A DNA stretch of 64,000 nt from Rhodococcus sp. H36-A4 (GCF_027158005.1 NZ_JAPVLQ010000001.1:310001-374000); one strand, 5' to 3'; positions 26,537-35,463 are shown, counted from the first letter of the stretch. Numbers and translations are program-made. Notes: a model not told the origin generated them from the sequence alone.

Positions 26537-27700
26537 GTGACCATCCAGCAGAACACGAGCGAAGAAGTACGAGAGATCGAAGCCGGCGCCGCACCCACGC
26601 GCTTCGCCCGCGGTTGGCACTGCATCGGTTTGTCGGCCGACTTCAAGGACGGCAAGCCCCACTCCATCGAGGCCTTCGGGACCAAGCTCGTCGTCTTCGC
26701 CGACAGCTCGGGCACGCTCGCCGTCCTCGACGGATACTGCCGCCACATGGGTGGCGACCTCACTCAGGGAACGATCAAGGGTGACGAGGTCGCCTGCCCG
26801 TTCCACGATTGGCGTTGGGGAAGCAACGGAAAATGCAAGAACATTCCTTACGCGCGTCGCGTGCCCCCGCTGGCACGTACCCGTTCGTGGCATGTCCTCG
26901 ACCAGGACGGCATGTTCTTCGTGTGGAACGATCCCGAGGGCAATGCCCCGCCGGCAGAGGTGACCATTCCCCGCATCGAAGGCGCACTCGACGATGGTTG
27001 GTCCGACTGGGTCTGGTACCGCACCGAGGTGGACACGAACTGCCGTGAGGTCGTCGACAACATCGTCGACATGGCGCACTTCTTCTACGTGCACTACTCC
27101 TTCCCCACCTACTTCAAGAACGTCTTCGAAGGGCACGTCGCCAGCCAGTACATGAACGGACAGTCACGCGAGGACATGCGTCCGAACACAGCCGGCCAGC
27201 CCAAGTCGCTCGGCAACAGTTCGGATGCAACCTATTTCGGACCTTCCTTCATGGTCGACGACCTGACATACAAGTTCGATACCCACGACGTGAATTCGGT
27301 CCTGATCAATTGCCACTACCCGGTCAGCGCAAACAAGTTCGTTCTGCAGTACGGCATGATCGTCAAGAAGTCCGCCGAACTCCAAGGTGATGCCGCCGAG
27401 GAAACGGCGAGGAACTTCGGAACCTTCATCGCCAAGGGTTTCGAACAGGACATCGAGATCTGGAAGAACAAGTCACGCATCGAGAACCCCCTGCTCTGCG
27501 AGGAAGACGGTCCGGTCTACCAGCTTCGCCGGTGGTACGAGCAGTTCTACGTCGACGTAGCCGACGTCACTCCTGAGATGACGGAACGATTCGAGTTCGA
27601 GCTTGACACCACACGTCCTGTCGAGTCGTGGAAGAAGGAAGTCGAAGCCAACGTCGCTCGGAAACTGGAGGAGCAGAATGCAACCGCTTCGGTGCAGTGA
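26537..27700 (+). CDS. kshA: 3-ketosteroid 9-alpha-hydroxylase oxygenase KshA
   Basis: A 387-residue Rieske oxygenase. The Rieske [2Fe-2S] ligands are C68, H70, C87 and H90 (CRHMGG, CPFHDW). The mononuclear iron site is H181 and H186 with D305, and bridging D178 (DNIVDMAHFFYVH), in the same spacing as mycobacterial KshA. It hydroxylates C9 of 3-ketosteroids; with delta1 desaturation this breaks ring B. GTG 26537 is preferred over GTG 26528 because AGGA then sits at a workable distance. A small CxxC protein overlaps its end. The reductase partner KshB is at 5468. Confidence 0.93.
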   Translation: MTIQQNTSEEVREIEAGAAPTRFARGWHCIGLSADFKDGKPHSIEAFGTKLVVFADSSGTLAVLDGYCRHMGGDLTQGTIKGDEVACPFHDWRWGSNGKCKNIPYARRVPPLARTRSWHVLDQDGMFFVWNDPEGNAPPAEVTIPRIEGALDDGWSDWVWYRTEVDTNCREVVDNIVDMAHFFYVHYSFPTYFKNVFEGHVASQYMNGQSREDMRPNTAGQPKSLGNSSDATYFGPSFMVDDLTYKFDTHDVNSVLINCHYPVSANKFVLQYGMIVKKSAELQGDAAEETARNFGTFIAKGFEQDIEIWKNKSRIENPLLCEEDGPVYQLRRWYEQFYVDVADVTPEMTERFEFELDTTRPVESWKKEVEANVARKLEEQNATASVQ

Positions 27701-27938
27701 GTGCAGTGCGCAGGTGCTCGTTGCGAAGAACAGTTGGGAACACACTTCGATCCAGTGGGACGCGGCAGCTCGCGCTCTCTGCCATGAAATCGACAACGAT
27801 GCTCCCAATGACGGCCGGCTCGGTGCACCCAGCCGTGGCTGTCACGCACTGAGCGCAAGCATCGTCGATGCTGCCAACCGCGGCGACGTCGTCGTCACCG
27901 ACAGCGATCCGGTTCCGACGCCGATCGTCGTCGACTGA
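27678..27938 (+). CDS. Small CxxC protein overlapping kshA
   Basis: An 86-residue protein with cysteines at C6 and C9 (CSEC), C35 and C55, a possible metal or Fe-S ligand set. ATG 27678 has an excellent GGAGGAG site and overlaps the last 23 bases of kshA, so translation is coupled. The phrase LVAKNSWEHTSIQW is distinctive. By recall a small protein of similar type follows kshA in mycobacteria (Rv3527); this needs checking. It may be an accessory to the oxygenase, but no function is known to me. Confidence 0.7.
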   Translation: MQPLRCSECSAQVLVAKNSWEHTSIQWDAAARALCHEIDNDAPNDGRLGAPSRGCHALSASIVDAANRGDVVVTDSDPVPTPIVVD

Positions 27939-27960
27939 CATTCTTCAGAAAGGTTCTTCC

Positions 27961-28752
27961 ATGATCGATATCGAGCAGTACGGCCCGTGGGCGGTGATCG
28001 CCGGCGGGTCCGAAGGCGTCGGATCGGAATTTGCCGACCAGTTGAGCAAGGCCGGTTTCAACCTCGTTCTCATCGCTCGCAAGCCCGGCCCGCTCGAGGA
28101 GACCGCAACTCGCGTGCGTGCGAACGGCGTCGAGGTTCGGACGCTGGCTCTCGATCTTCTCTCCGCCGATGCAATCGAGAGCATTCGCGCAGCGACCGAG
28201 GACCTCGAAGTCGGCTTGCTGATCTTCAACGCAGGCGCGAACAGCTACGGGCATGAGTTCGTCACCGGCGACCTGTCCGGCTTCCAGCAAGTGATCGACC
28301 TCAATATCACCTCGCAACTGCATTTGTCGCACTACTTCGGTGCTGCGATGCGCGAGCGCGGGCGCGGCGGCATCATCTTGGTCGGTTCGATGGCCGGATA
28401 CATGGGCTCCGAACACCAGAGCGTGTACGCGGCCTCGAAGGCTTTCGGGCGTATCTTCGCCGAGGGTCTGTGGCTGGAACTGGCACCATTCGGCGTGCAC
28501 GTCGTCGACCTGGTCCTCGGGGTCACACGGACACCAGCTATGGCGCGCGCCGGGTTGAACTTCGACATACCCGGCATGCGTGTTTCCGAGCCTGCAGACG
28601 TTGCCCGTGAAGGGCTCGAACACATCACCGACGGACCTGTCTGGGTCGCCGGTGGACACTACGAGACCGCCAAGAGCCGCAGCGGGTTCCCCCGCGGAGA
28701 GATGGTGGAAAAAGCTGCGGCCGGTATGAGGAAGCTACTCAACCGGGACTGA
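27961..28752 (+). CDS. Short-chain dehydrogenase/reductase
   Basis: A 263-residue SDR of the ketoacyl-reductase/17-beta-HSD type. The cofactor loop is AGGSEGVG (14-21), NAG at 90-92 and catalytic S143, Y156 and K160 (YAASK). It follows the small CxxC gene by 22 bp in the kshA operon and ends at a strong terminator. Its co-transcription with kshA suggests it acts on ring substituents of a 3-ketosteroid, for example a hydroxyl at C7, C12 or C17. The position is not predictable. Confidence 0.83.
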   Translation: MIDIEQYGPWAVIAGGSEGVGSEFADQLSKAGFNLVLIARKPGPLEETATRVRANGVEVRTLALDLLSADAIESIRAATEDLEVGLLIFNAGANSYGHEFVTGDLSGFQQVIDLNITSQLHLSHYFGAAMRERGRGGIILVGSMAGYMGSEHQSVYAASKAFGRIFAEGLWLELAPFGVHVVDLVLGVTRTPAMARAGLNFDIPGMRVSEPADVAREGLEHITDGPVWVAGGHYETAKSRSGFPRGEMVEKAAAGMRKLLNRD

Positions 28753-28781
28753 TTCTCTTCGGCGAGTATCTACCGAAACGC

Positions 28782-28819
28782 AAAAGCGCTGCGCATTCAG
28801 ATGAATGCGCAGCGCTTTT
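28782..28819. terminator. Strong bidirectional terminator
   Basis: AAAAGCGCTGCGCATTC (28782-28798) and its exact complement (28803-28819) around a 4-base loop, with an A-rich left edge and T-rich right edge. It separates the convergent kshA operon and hsaC. Confidence 0.9.
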
Positions 28820-28832
28820 CGTTGGGCTGGCG

Positions 28833-29774
28833 TCAGTTTACTTGGACTGCCTCAGCGGACGGAGTCGGCGCAAATGCAGCGAGCATCTCCGACCCGGACC
28901 AGTCGTGTCCCCAATAGCTGTCAGCGGTAATTTCCTCCGAGGAGTAGTACCTCTCGTCGACCAACTTGCCTTCGGTGCCGAATTCGAGATCCCATCCACC
29001 TGGTGCGCGGACGTAGAACGAGACCATCTTGTCGTTGGTGTGGCGACCGAGCGTCGAGGAGATGGAGAATCCCAGCTTCGCTACCCGATCGAGAGCCTGA
29101 CCCACCGCGTCGAGAGTGTCGACCTCGGTCATCAGGTGCACCATGCCCGGATCCTGGCTGTGCGGGGCCGGGCACAATGCCAGGCTGTGATGCCGCTCGT
29201 TGACACCCATGAACCGCACCCGGCGTGCAGGTCCGGCCCCCGGAGGGCCGACTCGGATGGCCCCACGCGGCAGGAAGCCCAACACCTCGGTGTAGAACGT
29301 GTAAGTCTCGTCGATTGCCGGTGTGGGCAGAACGACATGGCCGAGTCCTTGCGCCCCGGTGACGAACCGTCCACCGTGCGGGGTGACCACCGGACTGTGA
29401 TCGAGTACCGCCCCGAAGAACACTTCGACACGGGTGCCCGAAGGGTCGTCGAATGCGATCACTTGCTCGGCATCGCGGTAGAGCGATTCTTCGTCCGACA
29501 AGACCTCGACAGCTCGCCCGGACTTCTCCACAGCTTCGCGTACGCGCTGAAGAGCGAACTGATCACGGACCTCCCAGCCCACGGCCAACGCCTTGTCGGT
29601 GTCACCGGGCAACACGATGAGCCTGGATCGACGCTCGTCGACACGCAAGTAGAGGCCATCGGCCTCCGGCCCCGATCCGACGGCCATGCCCAGACCGTCG
29701 ACAACGAGTTCGCGCCAGCGGGGTACATCCTGCGTCTGAATTCTGAGATAGCCCAGACCGCGTATTTCCGTCAT
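28833..29774 (-). CDS. hsaC: Extradiol dioxygenase HsaC-like
   Basis: A 313-residue two-domain vicinal-oxygen-chelate dioxygenase of the BphC type. Iron ligands are H146 (LGHVVL), H213 (VHLM) and E264 (DLEFG); H196 and H245 (TLGRHTND) are at the usual second-shell sites. HsaC cleaves the steroid catechol 3,4-DHSA at the meta position. Length is normal for the family. It lies 28 bp downstream of the second hsaA-like gene and is the last gene of that operon. Confidence 0.9.
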   Translation of the reverse strand: MTEIRGLGYLRIQTQDVPRWRELVVDGLGMAVGSGPEADGLYLRVDERRSRLIVLPGDTDKALAVGWEVRDQFALQRVREAVEKSGRAVEVLSDEESLYRDAEQVIAFDDPSGTRVEVFFGAVLDHSPVVTPHGGRFVTGAQGLGHVVLPTPAIDETYTFYTEVLGFLPRGAIRVGPPGAGPARRVRFMGVNERHHSLALCPAPHSQDPGMVHLMTEVDTLDAVGQALDRVAKLGFSISSTLGRHTNDKMVSFYVRAPGGWDLEFGTEGKLVDERYYSSEEITADSYWGHDWSGSEMLAAFAPTPSAEAVQVN

Positions 29775-29802
29775 CGTAAGTACCTTTCGTCGAGGAGGCT
29801 TG

Positions 29803-30981
29803 TCAGATCATCGAGCGATGGATGCCTTGCGGCTCACCGCCGAGCTGTGTCAATGCCGAGGAATGGAAAATGGAACCGGGAACGTGAACAGCATGAGAAA
29901 GTCCCGCATGCGCGTCACGCCAGAACCGCTGCATCGGGAATTTCACGTGGAGAGCGCCGCCGCCTGAACGGGCGAAAATTTCATCCACTGCCCTTACTGC
30001 TCGCCATGCTGCAGCAGTCTGAGTCCGACGACCGATAGCTCGCATCTCGAAGGTGACCTCTTGCTTCTTCTCGGTCAGATCCCAGAAGCGATCCACGGTC
30101 TCGAGTACCGCGGCACGGGAGGCCGCGATCTCCGCGGCTGCCTCGCCGATAGCGAACAACACATACGGATCCTCCTTGATGGCTGTTCCTGTCACTGTTA
30201 CCCGATCTCGCTGAGCATCCAGATGACATGCGAGGGCACCTTCGGCGATACCGATCAGTGAGGAAGTAATTCCGAGTGGGAAAATGCACGAAAACGGGAA
30301 GTTGTAGAGAGTCTGCTCCCGACCGAACTCCTTTGCCGCCGTCCCGTTCATCACTTTGTCCGCCCGCAGAGTCCGGTAATCCGGAATGAACGCGTTCTTG
30401 ACGATGAGATCCTTTGATCCGGTTCCGCGCAGCCCGACCACGTCCCAACTGTCCGGGTCGATCTCGTAATCCGAGCGAGGAAGCAACACGTGCAGCATCG
30501 TCGGGGGCATCGCGCGTTTGCCTTCGGCGTCACCGAGTGCGGCACCGATCATGATCCACCCGCAGTGATCGGTGCCCGAGGAGAACGACCACCGTCCGTT
30601 GAGGATGAAGCCGCCGTCGGTAGGCGTCGCGACACCCATCGGTGCGTACGGGGAGGCCATCCACATGTCGTTGTCTTCGCCCCACACCTCGTCCTGGGCT
30701 TTGCGATCGAAGAACGCAAGCTCCCACGGATGGACACCGACGATTCCGCTGACCCAACCTGCGGCACCGTCCATGGCGCCGATACCCATCGCCGTCTCGG
30801 CGAATTCGCGAGGGTGAGACTCGTAGCCGCCGTATTCTTTCGGCGCCAGCATGCGCATGACTCCGGCGTCGCGTAGGCGTTTCGCCGAGGCATCGGACAA
30901 GCGCATCAGCTTGTCCCCCTCGACACCTTCTGCGCGAATCTCGTCGGCGAACTGTGAGATGTTGTCAAGAACCTGACCCAT
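29803..30981 (-). CDS. HsaA-like flavin-dependent monooxygenase, second copy
   Basis: A 392-residue hydroxylase of the same fold as the gene at 25174 (MLAPKEYGGYESHPREFAE, GIVGVHPWELAFFDRKAQDEVWG, LRGTGSKDLIVKNAFIP), but clearly diverged from it, especially at the C-terminus (THRSMI-like end QGIHRSMI rather than FGLPxxDxxV). It directly precedes hsaC, which suggests it makes an HsaC substrate. It may be the true 3-HSA hydroxylase of this cluster or may act on a differently hydroxylated ring. A degenerate KstR-type box lies upstream. Confidence 0.83.
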   Translation of the reverse strand: MGQVLDNISQFADEIRAEGVEGDKLMRLSDASAKRLRDAGVMRMLAPKEYGGYESHPREFAETAMGIGAMDGAAGWVSGIVGVHPWELAFFDRKAQDEVWGEDNDMWMASPYAPMGVATPTDGGFILNGRWSFSSGTDHCGWIMIGAALGDAEGKRAMPPTMLHVLLPRSDYEIDPDSWDVVGLRGTGSKDLIVKNAFIPDYRTLRADKVMNGTAAKEFGREQTLYNFPFSCIFPLGITSSLIGIAEGALACHLDAQRDRVTVTGTAIKEDPYVLFAIGEAAAEIAASRAAVLETVDRFWDLTEKKQEVTFEMRAIGRRTQTAAAWRAVRAVDEIFARSGGGALHVKFPMQRFWRDAHAGLSHAVHVPGSIFHSSALTQLGGEPQGIHRSMI

Positions 30982-31067
30982 GATGATCTCGGCTTTCTAC
31001 TTCGGTGCCCGGCCGGATGTGCACAGGCTGTCGTCTTCTCCGTTGTACTGCATTTTTTCCACTTCGG

Positions 31068-31081
31068 TAGAACGGGTCCTT
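31068..31081. promoter_or_regulatory. Degenerate KstR-type box
   Basis: TAGAACGGGTCCTT matches TAGAACnnGTTCTA at 10 of 12 fixed positions, with the left half perfect. It lies in the 109-bp gap upstream of the second hsaA-like gene, about 87 bp from its start, next to the end of the KstD gene. Confidence 0.35.
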
Positions 31082-31090
31082 CGAAGCGGA

Positions 31091-32806
31091 TCAGACTCGC
31101 TTGGCCTGCCCGTTCGAGTCTTCTCGATCGGTCGACGAAACCGTGCCCTGTGAATCGGCCGCGTGCTCGGCCGCGATGTATCCGAAGACCATCGCCGGTC
31201 CGATCGTCGCCCCCGCTCCCGCGTACTCGTTCCCCATCACCGACGCGGACGTGTTACCGGTCGCGTAGAGGCCATCGATTGTGGAACCGTCGGGGCGAAG
31301 AACCCTGGCATGAGCGTCGGTGCTGAGCCCGCCCTTCGTTCCCAGATCGCCGGGCTCGCAACGAATTGCATAGAAAGGACCACGATCGATCTCGTCGAGG
31401 CATGGGTTCTTCATGGTGGGATCGCCGTAGTAGCGGTCGTAGGCGCTGTCACCTCGACCGAACTCTTCGTCCTTACCCGACCGCGCGTACCCGTTGAATC
31501 GAGTGATGGTGGCGACCAACGCGTCGGCAGGAACATCGATCATCGCTGCAAGCTCCGCGAGAGTGTCCGCCTTGTGGGCGACCCCGGAATCGTAAAATCC
31601 CTGGGGAAGTGGCACGCCCGGCAAGACCTGTGCAAACGGGTAACGCGAGCGGGCTTTGGTATCCATGACGAACCAAGCCGGAACGTGACCACCTTCGAGC
31701 TGGTCGTGAACGAAGTTCACATAAGGAGAGGATTCGTTGGTGAAACGCTGGCCCTTGCTGTCGACGATCACCGACGGCGGAATGCAGCGCTCGGACACCA
31801 ACGGAATGACCGCGCCCATCGGATGCAGAACTGACGGCATCCACCATGCGTCGTCCATCAATGCGACGTCGGCGCCGATGGAAAGGCCTGCAACGATTCC
31901 GTCACCGGTGTTCTCGCGAGCACCGGAACTGATGTCGGCCACTCCATGCTCGGGCAGGTAGCGCGAACGCATCTCCAAGTTGTGCTCGAATCCGCCGGTA
32001 GCGAGGAGGACTCCTTTTCGAGCCGCGATGCGTATCGTCTTGTCGCCGCGCAGGGCCACGACTCCACGTACCACTCCGCCTTCGTCGACGATGAGCTCGG
32101 TCATCGAGGTCTGCAGCCACACCGGAACACCGGAGTCTTTGAGAACCATCCGCAGTCGCGCCACAAGAGCGCGTCCACCGGTCGCCATGTGGCGTCGACG
32201 AACGACGTTCGACGCTACTCGCCACGCCGCGACCAGGGACGCTCGACGACCCTTCCACGTACGCTTGACCATCGCGAGGTCGTGGTAGTCCTTCGAGGTG
32301 ACCCAGAGTCCGAGCGGGCCTTTCATGCTGTTGGGACGCTGGAACTTCTCGTCGTCGCCCAGTGCACGGGTATCGAACGGTTGGCATTCGATGGTGCGGC
32401 CCAGTGCGCTGCCGCCTTCGTTTTCGGGGTGATAGTCGGAGTAGCCCTTCACCCAGAAGAGCTTCATGTGCGGACTCTTGTCCAGCAGCTGCATCAACGC
32501 CGGACCGTTGTCGACGAACGCATCCAGACGCTCTGCCGGAACGGTACCGACAGTGATGCTGTCCAGGTACGTACGAACCGACTCACGAGTGTCGACGACA
32601 CCCTTGTCTACCAGTGTGGGAGCATTCGGAATCCAAATGCCGCCGCCGGATATCGCGGTGGAACCACCGAACGTCACACCCTTCTCGATGACGAGTGTGT
32701 CGAGCCCGCGATCGGCTGCTGTGACCGCAGCGGCCATACCTCCGCCGCCGCTTCCCACGATGAGGAAATCGACTGTTTCGTCGAACTGTTCCGAATCGAT
32801 ACTCAT
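31091..32806 (-). CDS. kstD: 3-ketosteroid delta1-dehydrogenase (KstD)
   Basis: A 571-residue flavoprotein. FAD-binding VGSGGGGMAAA is at about 17-27 with GGSTAISGGGIWIP next. The C-terminal signature GNTSASVMGNEYAGAGATIGPAM carries the Tyr and Gly that activate the 3-keto group in KstD. This tail is the classical KstD form, unlike the KYPGPG version at 23647, so this gene is the stronger candidate for delta1 desaturation. The ATG overlaps the hsaD stop as ATGA. Two KstD-type genes in one island suggest different substrates, such as ring-hydroxylated or 5-beta steroids. Confidence 0.9.
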   Translation of the reverse strand: MSIDSEQFDETVDFLIVGSGGGGMAAAVTAADRGLDTLVIEKGVTFGGSTAISGGGIWIPNAPTLVDKGVVDTRESVRTYLDSITVGTVPAERLDAFVDNGPALMQLLDKSPHMKLFWVKGYSDYHPENEGGSALGRTIECQPFDTRALGDDEKFQRPNSMKGPLGLWVTSKDYHDLAMVKRTWKGRRASLVAAWRVASNVVRRRHMATGGRALVARLRMVLKDSGVPVWLQTSMTELIVDEGGVVRGVVALRGDKTIRIAARKGVLLATGGFEHNLEMRSRYLPEHGVADISSGARENTGDGIVAGLSIGADVALMDDAWWMPSVLHPMGAVIPLVSERCIPPSVIVDSKGQRFTNESSPYVNFVHDQLEGGHVPAWFVMDTKARSRYPFAQVLPGVPLPQGFYDSGVAHKADTLAELAAMIDVPADALVATITRFNGYARSGKDEEFGRGDSAYDRYYGDPTMKNPCLDEIDRGPFYAIRCEPGDLGTKGGLSTDAHARVLRPDGSTIDGLYATGNTSASVMGNEYAGAGATIGPAMVFGYIAAEHAADSQGTVSSTDREDSNGQAKRV

Positions 32807-33681
32807 TTTTGGACGGCGTCCTCTCTCAGAAGAAAAGCAATAACTGCACTCTCGAAGGCGGCTTTCTGTTCGATCATCGCCCAGTGACCACACTTCGGGA
32901 ATACATGTAGTTCGGCATTGGGTATCAGGCGCATCGGCAGCAGCGCCATGTCCATCGGACTGACTCGATCATCTCGACCCCAGGTCAGCAGGGTTGGAGC
33001 TTGTACGCGGTGCAGCTGAGCCCAGTACGGTGCCTCCGTCGACTTCGCAGCGGCTGCCGCATTTGCGGCAAAAGCCGCGCTGCTGTACATCTTTCGGGCA
33101 CTCGCGAGGGTCTCGGGATCGGTTGCCTGAACCCACCGTTCCTCGATCAGATCTTCGGTGACCATGGCGGGGTCGTACACCATGGAGTGCAACCAAGAGA
33201 TGAGGCGTTCCCTGGTCGGATCGTCGGTGAACTCCATCAGCAGTTTGATACCTTCACCCGGTCCGGGGCTGAAAATATTTCTTCCGATCCCACCGATGGT
33301 GACCAGCTTCGAGACTCGCTCGGGGTGTTCGATGGCGAATCGAGTGGCGACTATCCCGCCCATCGAGTTGCCCAGCAAGGCAACTTTGTCGAGGCCGAGG
33401 CCGTCGAGGAATCGCACGACTGCATCCATGGCGGTGACCATCGGGTGTCCACCGAAGTCGTCGCTGACGCCGAAGCCCGGAAATTCGAGTACGTAGGTGT
33501 GGAAATGCTCGGCGAACACATCGATGTTGCCGCGAAAGTTCCGCCACCCCGTGACGCCGGGGCCCGATCCGTGCAGCAGCACCAGGGGTGGGCCGTCGCC
33601 GGCTTCGTAGTACCGAAGTACGCCGAGATCGGTGCGAAGCTCCTTTTTCGAGCCTTCCTGGACACTCGAGACATTGGTCAT
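32803..33681 (-). CDS. hsaD: Meta-cleavage product hydrolase HsaD-like
   Basis: A 292-residue alpha/beta hydrolase. The nucleophile elbow is GNSMGG with S106, followed by D238 (WGRDDRV) and H266 (CGHWAM), the family triad. The oxyanion motif HGSGPG is at 37-42. HsaD hydrolyses the C-C bond of the ring-cleavage product of HsaC, separating the HIP skeleton from a hydroxy-hexadienoate. It diverges from the HsaB-like gene and overlaps KstD downstream. ATG 33681 fits the family N-terminus; its ribosome site is weak. Confidence 0.9.
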   Translation of the reverse strand: MTNVSSVQEGSKKELRTDLGVLRYYEAGDGPPLVLLHGSGPGVTGWRNFRGNIDVFAEHFHTYVLEFPGFGVSDDFGGHPMVTAMDAVVRFLDGLGLDKVALLGNSMGGIVATRFAIEHPERVSKLVTIGGIGRNIFSPGPGEGIKLLMEFTDDPTRERLISWLHSMVYDPAMVTEDLIEERWVQATDPETLASARKMYSSAAFAANAAAAAKSTEAPYWAQLHRVQAPTLLTWGRDDRVSPMDMALLPMRLIPNAELHVFPKCGHWAMIEQKAAFESAVIAFLLREDAVQK

Positions 33682-33876
33682 GTGAGCACACGTTGCCACC
33701 AGCAGACCGCTGGATCGTTCCTCATCCCGGTCAGCGAGACCACCCGATCTGCGCGAGCGGCGTAACCGACTGATTCCACTGAACGAGACGACAATTCCGG
33801 CGTATGCACGGTGCTGCCTAACCTGGAACCCGATCGCCGAATCCCTCGGCGACACAACGAAACCGAAAGGTGCGCG

Positions 33877-34413
33877 ATGTCGATCGAGTCGATGGAATCC
33901 GACCTCACCACCGTCAGCACTGCACCGACGCCGCTCGAGATGCGCCACGCCATGAGCCACTTCGCCAGTGGCGTCACTGTGATCACAGGTCTGTCCGACG
34001 ACGGTCCGATCGGGTTCTGCTGCCAGTCGTTCGCGTCCGTCTCACTCGAACCTCCACTGATTCTCTTCTGCGCCGATCACCGTGGTCGTGCCTGGCCGAG
34101 CATTCGAGAGATCGGCCGCTTCACCGTCAACGTGCTGCGCGAGGACCAGGCGGACATGTGCTCTCGCTTCGGTTCCAGTCGAGGAACGAAGTTCGAAGGC
34201 CTGGACTGGACACGATCGAGCTGGGGAACTCCGGCCCTGCCGGACGTGTTGGCACGCGTGCATTGCGAGGTGGAAACAGTCCATCGCGCCGGTGATCACG
34301 ACGTTGCCATCGGACGCGTTCTGGGCCTCGAAGCCCTCGGCGAGCAGCGCCCGATGGTCTTCTACCGCGGAGCCTTCGGACTCGCCGACACGTCCGGCAT
34401 CTCGGGCACCTGA
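33877..34413 (+). CDS. hsaB: HsaB-like flavin reductase
   Basis: A 178-residue flavin reductase-like split-barrel protein (FASGVTVITGL, FCCQSFASVSLEPPLILFC, the usual FMN-binding phrases of the HpaC/HsaB family). HsaB supplies reduced flavin to HsaA. It is the only such gene here and may serve both HsaA-type oxygenases. ATG 33877 follows AAAGG at 7 bases. Expressed singly, divergent from hsaD, and ended by a terminator shared with iclR. Confidence 0.87.
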   Translation: MSIESMESDLTTVSTAPTPLEMRHAMSHFASGVTVITGLSDDGPIGFCCQSFASVSLEPPLILFCADHRGRAWPSIREIGRFTVNVLREDQADMCSRFGSSRGTKFEGLDWTRSSWGTPALPDVLARVHCEVETVHRAGDHDVAIGRVLGLEALGEQRPMVFYRGAFGLADTSGISGT

Positions 34414-34448
34414 GGCCCGAAAGCTATGCCGACTCAGCGGACACTTCC

Positions 34449-34487
34449 GATGTGCAAGCGTCGAGCAAGGTTCGACGCTTGCACATC
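34449..34487. terminator. Bidirectional hairpin terminator
   Basis: GATGTGCAAGCGTCGA (34449-34464) pairs exactly with 34472-34487 around a 7-base loop. It reaches into the last codon of the convergent iclR gene. Confidence 0.75.
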
Positions 34488-35379
34488 AGAGCCAGTGCCC
34501 GGACTGCACCGACAACAGCTGGTCCAACGTTTCGGTCGACCAGGAGCTCTCGTGCGCGTGCGGAACGAGAGAACGTCGCCGAGATTTTTCGAGTGCGGGG
34601 AACATGGCCTTGGTGACCTCGCGCACCGCGTCGACGACGAGTGGAGCAACCCGTTCCAGTTGGACGGTTCCCGCATCGCCGGAGAGCGAGATGCCGGCCA
34701 CCGGCCCCTCCACCGTTCGGACAGCAGCACCGACGCACCCGATTCCGCGGACCGATTCACCTCGCTCGAACGCCAAACCGCGCCGCTGCCGAATGCGGTT
34801 GAGTTCTCGGTGCAACGTGGTGATGTCGGAAATGGTGGTGTCGGTACTACGATCGAGACGTTCCCCGAGCAGCCGATCCACTTCCTCCGGGTCCAACCAC
34901 GCAAGCATCGCTTTACCGCTCGCGGTTGTGTGGGCGGGTACACGACCACCGACCCGGGTCGGGATGGCGGTCGCGCCGCGGCCGCCGAGCTTGTCGAGGT
35001 ACACGCTCATGCCACCGTCGAGGACAGTGAGATGCACGACCATTCCGGTGCGCACGTGCAAATTGTGCAGCAGGGGTGCGGCCGCAGCTCGGACCTGACT
35101 GTGGTTGTTGTCGCCTCCACCGAGACCGATCGAACGACGACCGAGGCAATAGCCGAAGCTGGCGTGCTCGACCCAGTTCAGACGTACCAGCTGGTCGAGG
35201 ATTCGGTACACGGTGGACCTGGGCAGCTCCGTACGGCAAGCCACCTCCTCCAACGTCAGGCGGGAAGCGCGACCATCGAACGCATCGAGGATCAGCGTCA
35301 TGCGTTCCACCATCGAAGGCGGTAGATCCTTTTTTTCTGCAGCACCGGGTGTTGAGGTGTTTGGACCGACCGAGTTCAT
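34486..35379 (-). CDS. IclR-family transcriptional regulator
   Basis: A 297-residue regulator. The N-terminal winged helix (about 24-90) contains LTLEEVACRTELPRSTVYRILDQLVRLNWV. The C-terminal ligand domain has the phrases AHTTASGKAMLAWL and RGIGCVGAAVRTVEG typical of IclR. ATG 35379 has a strong GGAGG site 6 bases upstream. It diverges from the LLM oxidoreductase, and its promoter carries the WGAAWTGWATTCT motif found also before the FadA5-like and SDR-kshB operons. It may therefore control part of the island. Confidence 0.87.
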   Translation of the reverse strand: MNSVGPNTSTPGAAEKKDLPPSMVERMTLILDAFDGRASRLTLEEVACRTELPRSTVYRILDQLVRLNWVEHASFGYCLGRRSIGLGGGDNNHSQVRAAAAPLLHNLHVRTGMVVHLTVLDGGMSVYLDKLGGRGATAIPTRVGGRVPAHTTASGKAMLAWLDPEEVDRLLGERLDRSTDTTISDITTLHRELNRIRQRRGLAFERGESVRGIGCVGAAVRTVEGPVAGISLSGDAGTVQLERVAPLVVDAVREVTKAMFPALEKSRRRSLVPHAHESSWSTETLDQLLSVQSGHWL

Positions 35380-35419
35380 CCGGTGCCTCCGCAATCGGCA
35401 GTAAGCCTGCCGGTAAAAT

Positions 35420-35432
35420 TGAAATGAATTCT
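35420..35432. promoter_or_regulatory. Shared palindromic motif, copy 3 (TGAAATGAATTCT)
   Basis: Lies 41 bp upstream of the iclR start in the divergent iclR-LLM promoter. It is embedded in a direct repeat TTGAAATG / TTGAAATGG, a layout compatible with autoregulation. Confidence 0.45.
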
Positions 35433-35463
35433 TGAAATGGTAACAGCTGTCCGCCCCATATAG

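Noticed and set aside
28842-30038. A 398-codon plus-strand frame opposite hsaC and the second hsaA gene
   Set aside because: It spans two good minus-strand genes and their gap, and its composition is that of an antisense shadow.
31946-32887. A 313-codon plus-strand frame opposite the KstD gene
   Set aside because: Antisense to an intact KstD with its FAD motifs; no own domain or ribosome site.
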